From Cognatitamlana sp035818475 (GTDB taxonomy: Bacteria > Bacteroidota > Bacteroidia > Flavobacteriales > Flavobacteriaceae): a DNA stretch of 64,000 bases. The notes under the pieces are model-generated. The model was not told the DNA's origin. It ran no database searches and saw nothing but the letters and a program-made list of their open reading frames with translations. Location of the stretch: NCBI RefSeq assembly GCF_035818475.1, contig NZ_JAYMGV010000001.1:434001-498000 (forward strand), given 5' to 3'. Every line of letters starts with the position of its first letter. The stretch's first letter is position 1. The position numbers and the translations under genes were made by a program. Below, in pieces: positions 18,014 to 27,106 of this stretch.

Positions 18014-18778
18014 TCACTTCACAAACTGCATCACGGCTTCAAAAAACAATTTGGGGTTTTCTGCATGCAACCAATGCCCTGCATTAGTAACTGTTACAAT
18101 TTTAGATTTTGGAAAATGATTAGAAATTATAACCTCATCATCAATACCAATATATTCTGAGCGATCTCCGCGTAAAAATAAAGTATCCTTACCAAATGTT
18201 GAGTAACCGGGTAATGGTTCTCCTATCTCCTCAACCTCATTTTGTAAAACGTTAATATTAAGTCGTAACCCCAATTTTCCTTTTTCAACCCAATACAGGT
18301 TTTTAAGTAAAAATTGTCGCGTTCCAAAATCAGACACATAACCACTTAGCTCCTTATCTGCTTCTCCTCTGGTTTTTATCACACCAAAATCCAATGCACT
18401 TAACCCATTTAAAATAGCCTCATGGTGCACAGGGTAAAATCTTGGAGAGATATCTGCTACTATAAGTTTTGACACTAATTCAGGATACAGTGTTGCAAAC
18501 AGCATGGCCGTTTTCCCCCCCATAGAGTGCCCTAATAGTACAATGTCTGAAAGTTGATTTTCATCACAGTAGGCTTTAAGATCTTCCGCCAGTACTTCAT
18601 AATTAAATTCATCATCATGAAAGCTACGTCCATGATTACGTTGGTCCACCAGGTGCACTTGAAACCCCTGTTCAGCAAACTGACCTCCAAGAGTTTTCCA
18701 ATTATCACTCATCCCCAAAAATCCATGAAGGATTACAAATGCCTGTCCTTCCCCTATTATATTTGAATGTAATATCAT
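18014..18778 (-). CDS. Alpha/beta hydrolase (YbfF-like esterase)
   Basis: 254 residues. HGFLGMSDNW near the start makes the oxyanion hole, GHSMGG (nucleophile Ser, ~94) the elbow, and AGHWLHAENP near the C-terminus the catalytic His. DQRNHGRS is also typical of the YbfF group. It likely cleaves short acyl or thioester bonds in the cytoplasm. It is downstream of pdxJ by 35 bases, probably one transcript. Its stop marks the junction with the truncated methyltransferase; the last residues (EAVMQFVK) look like a normal family end. Confidence 0.9.
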   Translation of the reverse strand: MILHSNIIGEGQAFVILHGFLGMSDNWKTLGGQFAEQGFQVHLVDQRNHGRSFHDDEFNYEVLAEDLKAYCDENQLSDIVLLGHSMGGKTAMLFATLYPELVSKLIVADISPRFYPVHHEAILNGLSALDFGVIKTRGEADKELSGYVSDFGTRQFLLKNLYWVEKGKLGLRLNINVLQNEVEEIGEPLPGYSTFGKDTLFLRGDRSEYIGIDDEVIISNHFPKSKIVTVTNAGHWLHAENPKLFFEAVMQFVK

Positions 18779-18813
18779 ATTCCAGTTTACGAATTACTTA
18801 TGACCAAAACCAT

Positions 18814-19527
18814 TTACTTCAACTTACGTAGATACATTTGTATAACATTTTCCACACCCAGATACAAACTTTCAGCTATCAAAGCATGTCCAATTGAGAC
18901 TTCCAATAAGTTTGGAATATTTTCTTTAAAAAACTTAATGTTATCCAAAGATAAATCGTGTCCTGCATTTACCCCCAAACCTAAATCATGTGCTAACTGT
19001 GCGCTTTTTACATATGACTTTATAGCATTAGTATTCCCTAAGCCATATTCATGTGCAAAACGCTCCGTATATAGTTCAATTCTATCTGTTCCGGTAGCTT
19101 TAGCTCCTTCAATTTGCTCCAGCACAGGGTCTACAAAAATAGAGGTTCTAATTCCATTATTTTGAAATTCTTTAATCACATCTACCAGGAAGGTTTTATG
19201 TTTAATCGTATCCCAGCCTGCATCACTAGTTATAGCATCAACAGCATCCGGAACAAGAGTTACCTGAGTAGGTTTTACTTCTAAAACCAGATTCACAAAA
19301 GAATCTATAGGGTTACCTTCTATATTATATTCAGTGTATACTTCTGATTTTAGATCTCTGGCGTCCTGATAACGAATATGTCTTTCATCCGGCCTTGGAT
19401 GAATAGTCACTCCTTCAGCTCCAAAACGCTGCACATCCTTAGCAAATTGAACCACATTAGGGACATCACCTCCTCTTGAATTTCTTAAGGTAGCAATCTT
19501 ATTAATATTAACACTTAACTTAGTCAT
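18814..19527 (-). CDS. pdxJ: Pyridoxine 5'-phosphate synthase
   Basis: 237 residues, standard length. Signature parts: LSVNINKIATLRNSRGG at the start, GVTIHPRPDERHI (about residues 39-51), the Glu of EVKPTQVTLVPD, and AGHDLSLDN for the phosphate-binding C-terminal part. It condenses 3-amino-2-oxopropyl phosphate with deoxyxylulose 5-phosphate to make PNP, the last step of the DXP-dependent vitamin B6 route. Divergent from the CBS-nadK unit. Confidence 0.97.
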   Translation of the reverse strand: MTKLSVNINKIATLRNSRGGDVPNVVQFAKDVQRFGAEGVTIHPRPDERHIRYQDARDLKSEVYTEYNIEGNPIDSFVNLVLEVKPTQVTLVPDAVDAITSDAGWDTIKHKTFLVDVIKEFQNNGIRTSIFVDPVLEQIEGAKATGTDRIELYTERFAHEYGLGNTNAIKSYVKSAQLAHDLGLGVNAGHDLSLDNIKFFKENIPNLLEVSIGHALIAESLYLGVENVIQMYLRKLK

Positions 19528-19649
19528 AAATCTATTTTAAAAAACAAAAATACAAAGTAGAACAGGCCTACATACTTTTTTTTTGATTAATTTGCATTTC
19601 AGTAATAAGCCAAACACTATCTGACAAAATTAATGACATAAAGCAACAA

Positions 19650-20309
19650 ATGAAACTTTCAGAATTTATTATAAATGACATAAAACCGTTGAATAGTAAC
19701 AGCGAAATAGGAGAGTTGCAAATGTTATTTAACCAATTAACGTTTTCACATATTCCAATAAAAGATGATAACGGGAATTATATTGGTTGTTTCTCTGAAA
19801 CTGACGCACACTGTTTTGAAAGCACTAAACTATTAAGCGACTATAAATTTTCAATTGAGAGTTTTTTTGTTCACAATACAACCTTATGGTTAGATGTTCT
19901 GGAAGCATTTGCTATAAATCACGCCAATATTATGCCGGTACTTAATGCTCAAAATGAGTATTTAGGCTATTATGAGCTTAATGATATTATTAGCTTATTC
20001 AGTCATTCTCCTTTTTTCACGGAAACTGGAGGTATTTTAGTCATTGAGAAAGGGGTTAATGATTATTCATTTAGTGAAATTAGTCAAATTGTAGAATCAA
20101 ATAATGGTAAACTTTTAGGGGCCTTTGTCTCAAAAATGAATACGGATTTAATTCAGGTAACACTTAAAATTGGAAATACAGGACTTAATGACATTATTCA
20201 AACTTTTCGAAGATACAGCTACAATATTGTTTCAGGACATGAAGAAGATACTTATATTGAAAGCTTAAAAGAACGTTCGGATTATTTGAAAAAGTATTTA
20301 AATATTTAA
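19650..20309 (+). CDS. CBS-domain protein
   Basis: 219 residues. Residues ~1-130 form a CBS pair (SHIPIKDDNGNYIGCFSE; ANIMPVLNAQNEYLGYYELND), which in other proteins binds adenine nucleotides. Residues ~140-219 look like an ACT-type fold. There is no enzymatic domain. It is three bases upstream of nadK, so the two are surely co-transcribed; a nucleotide-sensing partner for NAD kinase is a reasonable guess, not shown. Confidence 0.85.
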   Translation: MKLSEFIINDIKPLNSNSEIGELQMLFNQLTFSHIPIKDDNGNYIGCFSETDAHCFESTKLLSDYKFSIESFFVHNTTLWLDVLEAFAINHANIMPVLNAQNEYLGYYELNDIISLFSHSPFFTETGGILVIEKGVNDYSFSEISQIVESNNGKLLGAFVSKMNTDLIQVTLKIGNTGLNDIIQTFRRYSYNIVSGHEEDTYIESLKERSDYLKKYLNI

Positions 20310-20312
20310 TAT

Positions 20313-21197
20313 ATGAAGGTTGCAGTTTTCGGACGATTTTATAACACAAGAACAACAACGTCAATAGAAAGACTTTCCAATTATTTATTACAAAAGGATA
20401 TTGAAGTTTATATTGAGCATGAATTTTTCAACCTGCTTACCCAAGAATCTTTTAAAAGTGAAAAATTCAGTTCATTTAAAACTTTTGATACCCTAGACAC
20501 TTCGTTTGAGTTTCTTATTAGTATTGGTGGAGATGGCACTATTTTAAGAGCTATTACTTTTGTGAAAGATATAGACATTCCAATTATTGGAATCAATACC
20601 GGCAGGCTTGGTTTTTTAGCCACCATTCAGGTAGATGTTATTGAGCATGCCCTTCAAAACATTATAGATGGTAACTATAAAATATCTGAAAGAAGTTTAC
20701 TCTCCGTAGAAACCACTCCTGAAAATGCAGATATTACCGGTTTAAACTTTGCTTTGAATGAAGTTGCTGTTAGCCGTAAGAATACAACCTCTATGATAAC
20801 CGTTGAAACGCATTTAGATGGCGAATACCTAACATCTTACTGGAGCGATGGTTTAATTGTATCAACTCCCACTGGCTCAACCGGTTATTCTTTAAGTTGT
20901 GGTGGCCCGGTGATTACCCCCGGTACAAACAGTTTTGTATTAACTCCTATTGCTCCTCATAATCTAAGTGCTCGCCCTTTAATAATTCCTGATTCAACAG
21001 AAATACAACTTAGAGTTAGTGGGCGTGAAGAAAACCATTTGGTATCATTAGACTCAAGAATTGCAACTTTAGATAACGGTACATTAATAAAGATCAAGAA
21101 AGCTGATTTTAAAATCAAAATGATCGATCTTTTAGATGAAAGCTTTTTAACTACGCTTCGAAAAAAATTACTTTGGGGAGAAGATAAACGCAATTAA
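20313..21197 (+). CDS. nadK: NAD kinase
   Basis: 294 residues. GGDGT at 72-76 is the catalytic motif; NEVAVSR, TPTGSTGYSLSCGGP and PLIIPDS follow in family order. It phosphorylates NAD to NADP. It is translationally close to the CBS gene upstream and precedes the envelope genes by 124 bases. Confidence 0.97.
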   Translation: MKVAVFGRFYNTRTTTSIERLSNYLLQKDIEVYIEHEFFNLLTQESFKSEKFSSFKTFDTLDTSFEFLISIGGDGTILRAITFVKDIDIPIIGINTGRLGFLATIQVDVIEHALQNIIDGNYKISERSLLSVETTPENADITGLNFALNEVAVSRKNTTSMITVETHLDGEYLTSYWSDGLIVSTPTGSTGYSLSCGGPVITPGTNSFVLTPIAPHNLSARPLIIPDSTEIQLRVSGREENHLVSLDSRIATLDNGTLIKIKKADFKIKMIDLLDESFLTTLRKKLLWGEDKRN

Positions 21198-21296
21198 AAG
21201 CCATTTAAGTATCCGTTATAAAGCAATAATTCAAAAGAAAATCTGTTTTACACTAAGACTATTTAGTTCAAATTATTATGGGCTAATCTTATTTAT

Positions 21297-21304
21297 TATA
21301 TTTG
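21297..21304 (+). promoter_or_regulatory. Candidate promoter -7 element for DUF6089-uppS-bamA
   Basis: TATATTTG, a perfect TAnnTTTG match, lies 17 bases before the DUF6089 ATG. No TTTG is found at the expected -33 distance, so this rests on the -7 element alone. Confidence 0.45.
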
Positions 21305-21321
21305 CAAACTTTTGAACATCT

Positions 21322-22008
21322 ATGAGGCATTTAACCATATTGATTTTAAGCACCTTAACCATGAACTTAAGCTACTCTCAAATTAACGAAATCGGTGTTT
21401 TTGTTGGTGGCAGTAATTTTATTGGAGATTTAGGCGCAACTAATTACATTTCTCCAAATGCCCCTTCTATTGGTTTTTTATACAAATGGAACAAAAGTAA
21501 AAGACATTCCTGGAGAGCTTCAGTTATATATTCTGATTTAAAAGCTTATGATTCTAAATCAGATGATCCCAGGCGTCAACAAAGGAATTACGATTTTGAC
21601 TCAAATTTATTAGAAATCTCGGCCGGTTTGGAATTTTCATTTATGGATTTTGATTTGCATTCAGGAGAAAAAATTGTAACACCATATCTTTATTCCGGTT
21701 TAACCACAACCAAGCATGATGACTATTATTACTTAAACGGAACTCAAACTCCCGACAACACTTCTAGCTGGGCTATTGGAATTCCTATGGTTTTAGGCTT
21801 CAAAGCCAGTATTATAAAAGGTTTTGTTTTCGGGATTGAAGTAGGTGCTCGTTATACTTTTTCAGATGGAATAGAAGGGAGTTTACCTGCAGATCCTGCT
21901 AAGCAAGCTTATCGATTTGGAAATATAAATAATAATGATTGGTATGTCTTTTCTGGATTCACCTTAACCTATACCTTTGGAGAAAACCCTTGCTATTGTT
22001 TTAATTAA
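21322..22008 (+). CDS. DUF6089 family outer-membrane beta-barrel protein
   Basis: 228 residues with a signal peptide ending near NLSYSQ. INEIGVFVGGSNFIGDLG is the family opening. The rest alternates polar and hydrophobic residues as in a small barrel, ending with an aromatic-rich strand and a Cys-containing tail (NPCYCFN). The family is found almost always just before uppS and bamA in Flavobacteriia, which suggests a part in outer-membrane assembly; the role is not established. Its stop touches the uppS ATG with no gap. Confidence 0.85.
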   Translation: MRHLTILILSTLTMNLSYSQINEIGVFVGGSNFIGDLGATNYISPNAPSIGFLYKWNKSKRHSWRASVIYSDLKAYDSKSDDPRRQQRNYDFDSNLLEISAGLEFSFMDFDLHSGEKIVTPYLYSGLTTTKHDDYYYLNGTQTPDNTSSWAIGIPMVLGFKASIIKGFVFGIEVGARYTFSDGIEGSLPADPAKQAYRFGNINNNDWYVFSGFTLTYTFGENPCYCFN

Positions 22009-22749
22009 ATGGACTTAAAAGATCACATATCGATAGATGCCTTACCTAAACACGTGGCTATTATTATGGATGGCAATGGACGATGGGCAAAACAAAAAGG
22101 AAAATTACGTGCCTTTGGGCATGAAAAAGGAACAAAATCTGTTAAGCAATCTGTTGAAACATGTGCTGAGCTTGGTATTGAAAACCTTACACTTTATGCC
22201 TTTTCAACAGAAAACTGGAACAGACCAAAACTTGAAGTACAAACCTTAATGAAACTACTGGTTTTGTCCTTAAAAAAAGAAATTAACACGCTTCAGGATA
22301 ATAAAATTAAACTTAATGCTATTGGCTGTCTGAGTTTGTTACCGAAAAAAGTTCATAAAGAACTTCTTGATGTGATAGAAAGCACCAAACACAATACCAG
22401 AATGACTTTAACACTGGCATTAAGCTACGGATCAAGAGAAGAAATTGCAAGTGCCGTTAAAGAAATTAGCATTAAAGTTAAAAATAATATAATTTCGCCC
22501 GAAAATATTGATGAATCAATTATAAATGAGCATCTTTACACGCAAAATTTACCAGATGTAGATTTGCTTATTAGAACAAGTGGCGAACAACGTATAAGCA
22601 ATTTTTTATTGTGGCAAATTGCATATGCCGAGTTATATTTTACAAATGTATTGTGGCCGGATTTCACAAAGCAACATTTATATGAAGCTATTATTGAATA
22701 TCAAAAAAGAGAACGACGATTTGGGAAAACAAGCGAACAACTTATTTAA
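22009..22749 (+). CDS. uppS: Undecaprenyl diphosphate synthase (isoprenyl transferase)
   Basis: 246 residues. IIMDGNGRWAKQKG (19-31, catalytic Asp21), HEKG, YAFSTENW and the C-terminal RTSGEQRISNFLLWQ are all present. It makes the C55 carrier lipid for peptidoglycan and O-antigen by cis addition of isoprenyl units. It is in an unbroken run between DUF6089 and bamA. Confidence 0.97.
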   Translation: MDLKDHISIDALPKHVAIIMDGNGRWAKQKGKLRAFGHEKGTKSVKQSVETCAELGIENLTLYAFSTENWNRPKLEVQTLMKLLVLSLKKEINTLQDNKIKLNAIGCLSLLPKKVHKELLDVIESTKHNTRMTLTLALSYGSREEIASAVKEISIKVKNNIISPENIDESIINEHLYTQNLPDVDLLIRTSGEQRISNFLLWQIAYAELYFTNVLWPDFTKQHLYEAIIEYQKRERRFGKTSEQLI

Positions 22750-25321
22750 AATACTACCTATAACATCATACTTAAAGTACTTTATAGCTATAATTCTTTT
22801 TATAAGCTGTTTTAATATTCAAGCTCAGGATTTAAGCGGTAAATATACTCTTGGTGAAATAACTGTTTCTGGTAATACATCTTTCAGTGAACAAACAATA
22901 ATCACCTATTCTGGTTTAAGAAAAGGCTCAGAAATAACGCTGCCGGGAGAACAGATAAGTGATGCCATTAAAAAGCTTTGGAACTCAAAATTATTTAGTG
23001 ATATTGAAGTTTATGTTACTAAAATAGAAGATAATATTGCTTCTCTGGAAATTAGGCTTTCTGATTTACCTCAACTTAATGAATTAAAAATCAATGGTGT
23101 AAAAAAGGGTAAGAAAGAAGGCATCATTAAGGACAATAAATTAAATAAAGGAGTAAAAGTTACTGAAAACCTAATTACAACCACCAAAAACTTTCTTTCT
23201 AAAAAATATAAGAAGGATGGTTTTTTAAACACAAAAGTGCATATTAATACCATAGAAGTTAAAGACACTCTTGAAACTGCCAGAGTTAACATGGTACTTA
23301 ATATTGATAAAGGTCAAAAAGTAAAAATTAAGGATATAGTCTTTAACGGTAATGACGTTTTAAGTGATAAAAAGCTTAGAAAAAGTATGAAAAGCACCAA
23401 AAAGATAAATCGTCTTAGAATATTAAAGCGTTCTAAGTTTATTGACTCTGCTTATCAGGCTGATTTAGGACATGTTATAGACACTTATAAAGAAAATGGT
23501 TATCGAGATGCCAGAATACTATCTGATAGTTTAATTTACAATGATGATAAAACCATTTCGCTACAAATTAATGTTAATGAAGGTGAGCTTTATAAATTTG
23601 GCGATATCAAGTTTATTGGTAATACCGTTTATTCTGACCGCGACTTAAGCAGACTTTTAAGAATTAACAAAGGTGATACATATAACGGTATTTTATTACA
23701 AGAACGAATAGCCGACAATTCAAAACCTGACGCATTTGATATAACCAATCAATATCAAAATAACGGTTATTTATTTTCCAGTATCAACCCAGTTGAAGTG
23801 AGTGCAGATAATAATATTATTGATATAGAGATAAGAATTTCTGAAGGTAAACCGGCCTATTTCAACAGTGTAAGTGTAGTTGGAAATGACAAAACCAATG
23901 ACCATGTTATTTATAGAGAATTACGTACCCGCCCTGGTCAACTATACAGTAAGGCTAATGTTGTTAGAACTGTTAGGGAACTTGGTCAATTAGGCTTTTT
24001 TGACGCCCAGGAAATAACCCCAAACTTTAACAACCCCAATCCGGTTGAAGGAACTATTGATATGGAATACTCCGTCAAAGAAACCGGATCCAGTCAAATT
24101 GAGTTACAAGGTGGCTATGGTGGTGGTGGATTTATTGGTACCCTGGGATTATCTTTTAATAATTTCTCCATAAAAGACATCTTTAAAAAAGAAGCTTATA
24201 AACCAATACCTATGGGTGATGGACAAAAACTAGCATTGCGTTTGCAGGCCAGCCGCTTTTACCAAACGTATAGTTTCTCATTTTCTGAACCTTGGTTAGG
24301 AGGCAAGCGCCCGGTACAGTTTTCGGCATCTTTATCACATACAAAACAGTTTTTATTTAACCCGCTAACCAGAAATGCTGATAAAAGTAGAAGTTTTAAT
24401 ATTACAGGTATCACTTTTGGTTTGGCAAAACGGCTTACTGTTCCCGATGATTTCTTTACCCTGTCTCAGTCTGTTGGATTTCAACGCTATGACTTAAACA
24501 ATTACAACACCGGGTTATTTACTTTTGGTGATGGTTACTCAAATAACCTATCTTATACAGTAGGTTTAAGTAGAAATAATACGCGTATTGACCCTATTTA
24601 TCCTACCGGGGGATCAAGTTTTTCAGTAAGCGCTAAATTTTCTCCTCCATATTCATTATTTAATGGTGTTAATTATAAAGCACTAAAAACAGAACGTGAT
24701 GAGAATGATATTATTAGAAACGACCCTTCAAGGCCTGATGATGAGAGAGCTGCGGCTCAGGCAAGAATTGCTGAGATAGATCAGGAACGCTATAAGTGGT
24801 TAGAGTTTTATAAAGTTAAGTTTAAAGGAGATTGGTATACACAAATTACCAAAGATTTGGTTTTAAGGCCTAGTATTGAGTTTGGTTTTTTAGGTGCTTA
24901 TAATAATGACAGAGGTATCATACCATTTGAACGTTTCTTTGTTGGAGGTGATGGGTTAGGAAACTATAGTTTGGATGGAAGAGAAGCTATCCAGCTTCGT
25001 GGTTATCCAAACCAATCCTTATCAAGTCAGGATGGTGGTACCATTTATAATAAGTTCTCTTTAGAGCTACGTTATCCGATTACTTTAAAGGCATCAGCAA
25101 AAATTTATGCGCTCACCTTTTTAGAAGCCGGTGCGTCATTTGATAACTTTAGAGATTATAACCCTTTTGATGTAAATAGATCGGCAGGTTTGGGTCTAAG
25201 AATTTTCATGCCTGCATTTGGTTTATTAGGTATTGATTTTGGTCACGGTTTTGACCCTTTAGTAGGCGAAACCGGCAAACATGGTTGGGAAACTCACTTT
25301 ATTATTGGACAGCAGTTTTAG
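22682..25321 (+). CDS. bamA: Outer-membrane protein assembly factor BamA
   Basis: About 879 residues from the ATG at 22682; a TTG at 22721 (MGKQANNLFK...) is an equally possible start, and both overlap the end of uppS. A hydrophobic signal segment (YFIAIILFISCFNIQAQ) is followed by five POTRA domains (residues ~50-430 with repeated VxGN motifs such as VSGNTSF and FIGNTVYSD) and a 16-strand barrel with GGVGG-type ends, here FFVGGDGLGNYSLDGREAIQLRGYP containing the conserved RGY/RGF lid motif. It inserts outer-membrane proteins. A ~30-residue charged insertion (RNDPSRPDDERAAAQAR) lies between barrel strands. Confidence 0.95.
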   Translation: MKLLLNIKKENDDLGKQANNLFKILPITSYLKYFIAIILFISCFNIQAQDLSGKYTLGEITVSGNTSFSEQTIITYSGLRKGSEITLPGEQISDAIKKLWNSKLFSDIEVYVTKIEDNIASLEIRLSDLPQLNELKINGVKKGKKEGIIKDNKLNKGVKVTENLITTTKNFLSKKYKKDGFLNTKVHINTIEVKDTLETARVNMVLNIDKGQKVKIKDIVFNGNDVLSDKKLRKSMKSTKKINRLRILKRSKFIDSAYQADLGHVIDTYKENGYRDARILSDSLIYNDDKTISLQINVNEGELYKFGDIKFIGNTVYSDRDLSRLLRINKGDTYNGILLQERIADNSKPDAFDITNQYQNNGYLFSSINPVEVSADNNIIDIEIRISEGKPAYFNSVSVVGNDKTNDHVIYRELRTRPGQLYSKANVVRTVRELGQLGFFDAQEITPNFNNPNPVEGTIDMEYSVKETGSSQIELQGGYGGGGFIGTLGLSFNNFSIKDIFKKEAYKPIPMGDGQKLALRLQASRFYQTYSFSFSEPWLGGKRPVQFSASLSHTKQFLFNPLTRNADKSRSFNITGITFGLAKRLTVPDDFFTLSQSVGFQRYDLNNYNTGLFTFGDGYSNNLSYTVGLSRNNTRIDPIYPTGGSSFSVSAKFSPPYSLFNGVNYKALKTERDENDIIRNDPSRPDDERAAAQARIAEIDQERYKWLEFYKVKFKGDWYTQITKDLVLRPSIEFGFLGAYNNDRGIIPFERFFVGGDGLGNYSLDGREAIQLRGYPNQSLSSQDGGTIYNKFSLELRYPITLKASAKIYALTFLEAGASFDNFRDYNPFDVNRSAGLGLRIFMPAFGLLGIDFGHGFDPLVGETGKHGWETHFIIGQQF

Positions 25322-25406
25322 TATGATTATTTATTTTGGCATGATATTTTCTATTAACACAATAATGATTTGCTAATGAATTAAAATTTTTAAGGTTAAA
25401 TTTCGT

Positions 25407-25414
25407 TAATTTTG
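25407..25414 (+). promoter_or_regulatory. Candidate promoter -7 element upstream of the OmpH pair
   Basis: TAATTTTG, a TAnnTTTG match, in the 180-base gap between bamA and the first ompH, 88 bases before the ATG. It rests on a short motif only. Confidence 0.35.
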
Positions 25415-25501
25415 AAGATTAGATTCCAAAAAGGCAGAAATTAAAATCATTTGTCATTTTTAGAATTTATAAAAACAATAAATTATAAAAAACATAAACA
25501 G

Positions 25502-26503
25502 ATGAAGTATAACGTTCTTTTTTTATTGACAATAGTTTCTGTTTCTATACTGAGCTTTTCATCTCACGCTCAACGCGGTGTTAGAATTGCCTATATAGAT
25601 ACCGAATATATTTTAGAGAATGTTCCTGAGTATCAGGAAGCAACATCTCAGCTGGATAATAAAGTTCAAGAATGGAAAAATGAAATCCAATTAAAGTTAG
25701 CTGATATTGAACAACAAAGAAAAGAGCTAAATAATGAAAAAGCCTTATTAACCAATGAACTCATTGAAGAACGTAAAGAAGATATAGAGTTTGCTGAAAA
25801 AGAAATATTAGACTATCAGCAAAAGCGTTTTGGACCTAATGGTGATTTGTTTATTCAAAAAAAACAATTAATGCAGCCTATTCAAGATCAAATTTTTGCT
25901 GCAGTTCAAGATCTAGCTAAGGGTAGGAAATATGATTTTATTTTTGATAAATCATCAGATGCCACTATGTTGTTTTCAGCTAAACAATATGATTTAAGTG
26001 AGCAAATACTAAGAAGTATAACCAGGTCAGCTAAAAGGACACAAGCACAAACAAAAGCTGAGCGTAAAGCTGCTAAGGAGGAAGAGCTCCTTCCTGAAAT
26101 AAATGAAGAATTAGAAGCCAGAGAAAAGGCATTAGAAGAAAAGAAAGCGGCAAGGGAAAGTGCTATTGAAAAGGCCAGACAGGAAAAATTAGATGCTCGT
26201 GCTGCTAAGGTTAAAGCTGCTGAAGAAAAGCGTCAAAAAACACTGGATGAAAGAGCAAAAGCTAAACAAGCCAAGATTGACGCTAGAAATAAAACTAATG
26301 AAGTAGAGGAAACGGCCGAAGAAACAGCTAAAACAGATGAAGCAGAGCCTGAAAAAGAAAAGAAAACCAGAGCACAGCTCATTGAGGAAAACAGACAAAA
26401 GAAATTAAAACAAAGAGAAGAACGAAAAAAAGCTCTTGAAGAGCGAAAACGAAAAATTTTAGAAGACCGTCAAAAAGAAAAAGACAGTCTAAATAATAAA
26501 TAG
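25502..26503 (+). CDS. OmpH/Skp family periplasmic chaperone with long charged C-terminal extension
   Basis: 333 residues from the ATG at 25502, which starts a clean signal peptide (ending SSHAQ). Residues ~25-185 are the OmpH domain (RIAYIDTEYILENVPEYQEA, GRKYDFIFDKSSDATML). The remaining ~150 residues are almost only Lys, Glu, Ala and Arg in a predicted continuous coiled coil, about double the length of ordinary Skp. The domain holds unfolded barrel proteins in the periplasm for BamA; the purpose of the tail is unknown. Second gene after bamA in the envelope run. Confidence 0.9.
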   Translation: MKYNVLFLLTIVSVSILSFSSHAQRGVRIAYIDTEYILENVPEYQEATSQLDNKVQEWKNEIQLKLADIEQQRKELNNEKALLTNELIEERKEDIEFAEKEILDYQQKRFGPNGDLFIQKKQLMQPIQDQIFAAVQDLAKGRKYDFIFDKSSDATMLFSAKQYDLSEQILRSITRSAKRTQAQTKAERKAAKEEELLPEINEELEAREKALEEKKAARESAIEKARQEKLDARAAKVKAAEEKRQKTLDERAKAKQAKIDARNKTNEVEETAEETAKTDEAEPEKEKKTRAQLIEENRQKKLKQREERKKALEERKRKILEDRQKEKDSLNNK

Positions 26504-26536
26504 CAAATTTATAACACACTTAATACTTATTTTAAA

Positions 26537-27037
26537 ATGAAACAATTAAAGACTCTTTTATTAGCAACTGCATTATGTATGGCAACTGTAAGTTTTACAC
26601 AGGCACAAAGCAAAGTTGCTCATATAAATACGCAAGAATTAATTGCAGCAATGCCAGAAGCTAAGGCGGCACAAACAGAGATTGAAACTTTAGGTAAAAC
26701 CTACCAAACAGATATTCAAGCCTCAATTAAAGAATACCAAGACACAGTGAAGCAATATGAAGCTGAAGCCGCTACTAAAACAGATGAAGAAAATCAAAAA
26801 AGAGGTTTAGAGTTACAGGAAAAGCAACAACGTATTGCACAATTTAGAGCTGATGCTCAAAAAGACTTAGCCGAAAAGGAAGCTGAGTTGTTTAAACCTA
26901 TTCAAGAAAAAGCTATGAATGCTATCAACGAAGTCGCTAAAGAAAAAGGATTCCAATATGTATTGGATCGTGCTACTTTAATAGTTGCTGATGGTACAGA
27001 TATTTTAGCTGACGTTAAGAAAAAACTAGGCATCTAA
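26537..27037 (+). CDS. OmpH/Skp family periplasmic chaperone
   Basis: 166 residues, standard length. Signal peptide ends near TQAQ; SKVAHINTQELIAAMPEAKAA and KGFQYVLDRA are the family ends, with a coiled-coil hairpin between. It is 33 bases behind its longer paralogue; the pair is usual in Flavobacteriia. It is followed by a terminator. Confidence 0.94.
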   Translation: MKQLKTLLLATALCMATVSFTQAQSKVAHINTQELIAAMPEAKAAQTEIETLGKTYQTDIQASIKEYQDTVKQYEAEAATKTDEENQKRGLELQEKQQRIAQFRADAQKDLAEKEAELFKPIQEKAMNAINEVAKEKGFQYVLDRATLIVADGTDILADVKKKLGI

Positions 27038-27063
27038 ACAATAGATTTTAAATAAATACTTTT

Positions 27064-27092
27064 AAAGCTGTCTTTTACAAGGCAGCTTTTTT
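27064..27092 (+). terminator. Terminator after the OmpH pair, T-run shared with the murI promoter
   Basis: AAAGCTGTC (27064-27072) pairs with GGCAGCTTT (27081-27089), one G-U pair, then a T-run to 27092. The T-run passes directly into TATTTTTG. Confidence 0.85.
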
Positions 27093-27099
27093 ATTTTTG
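27092..27099 (+). promoter_or_regulatory. Candidate -7 element for murI
   Basis: TATTTTTG ends seven bases before the murI ATG and starts at the last base of the upstream terminator. If used, the transcript would have almost no leader. No TTTG is seen at -33. Confidence 0.45.
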
Positions 27100-27106
27100 T
27101 TAAACT

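Noticed and set aside
22619..22682. bamA start at TTG 22619
   Set aside because: It would place over 40 residues before the signal segment and lie deep in uppS; an ATG at 22682 or TTG at 22721 is more natural.
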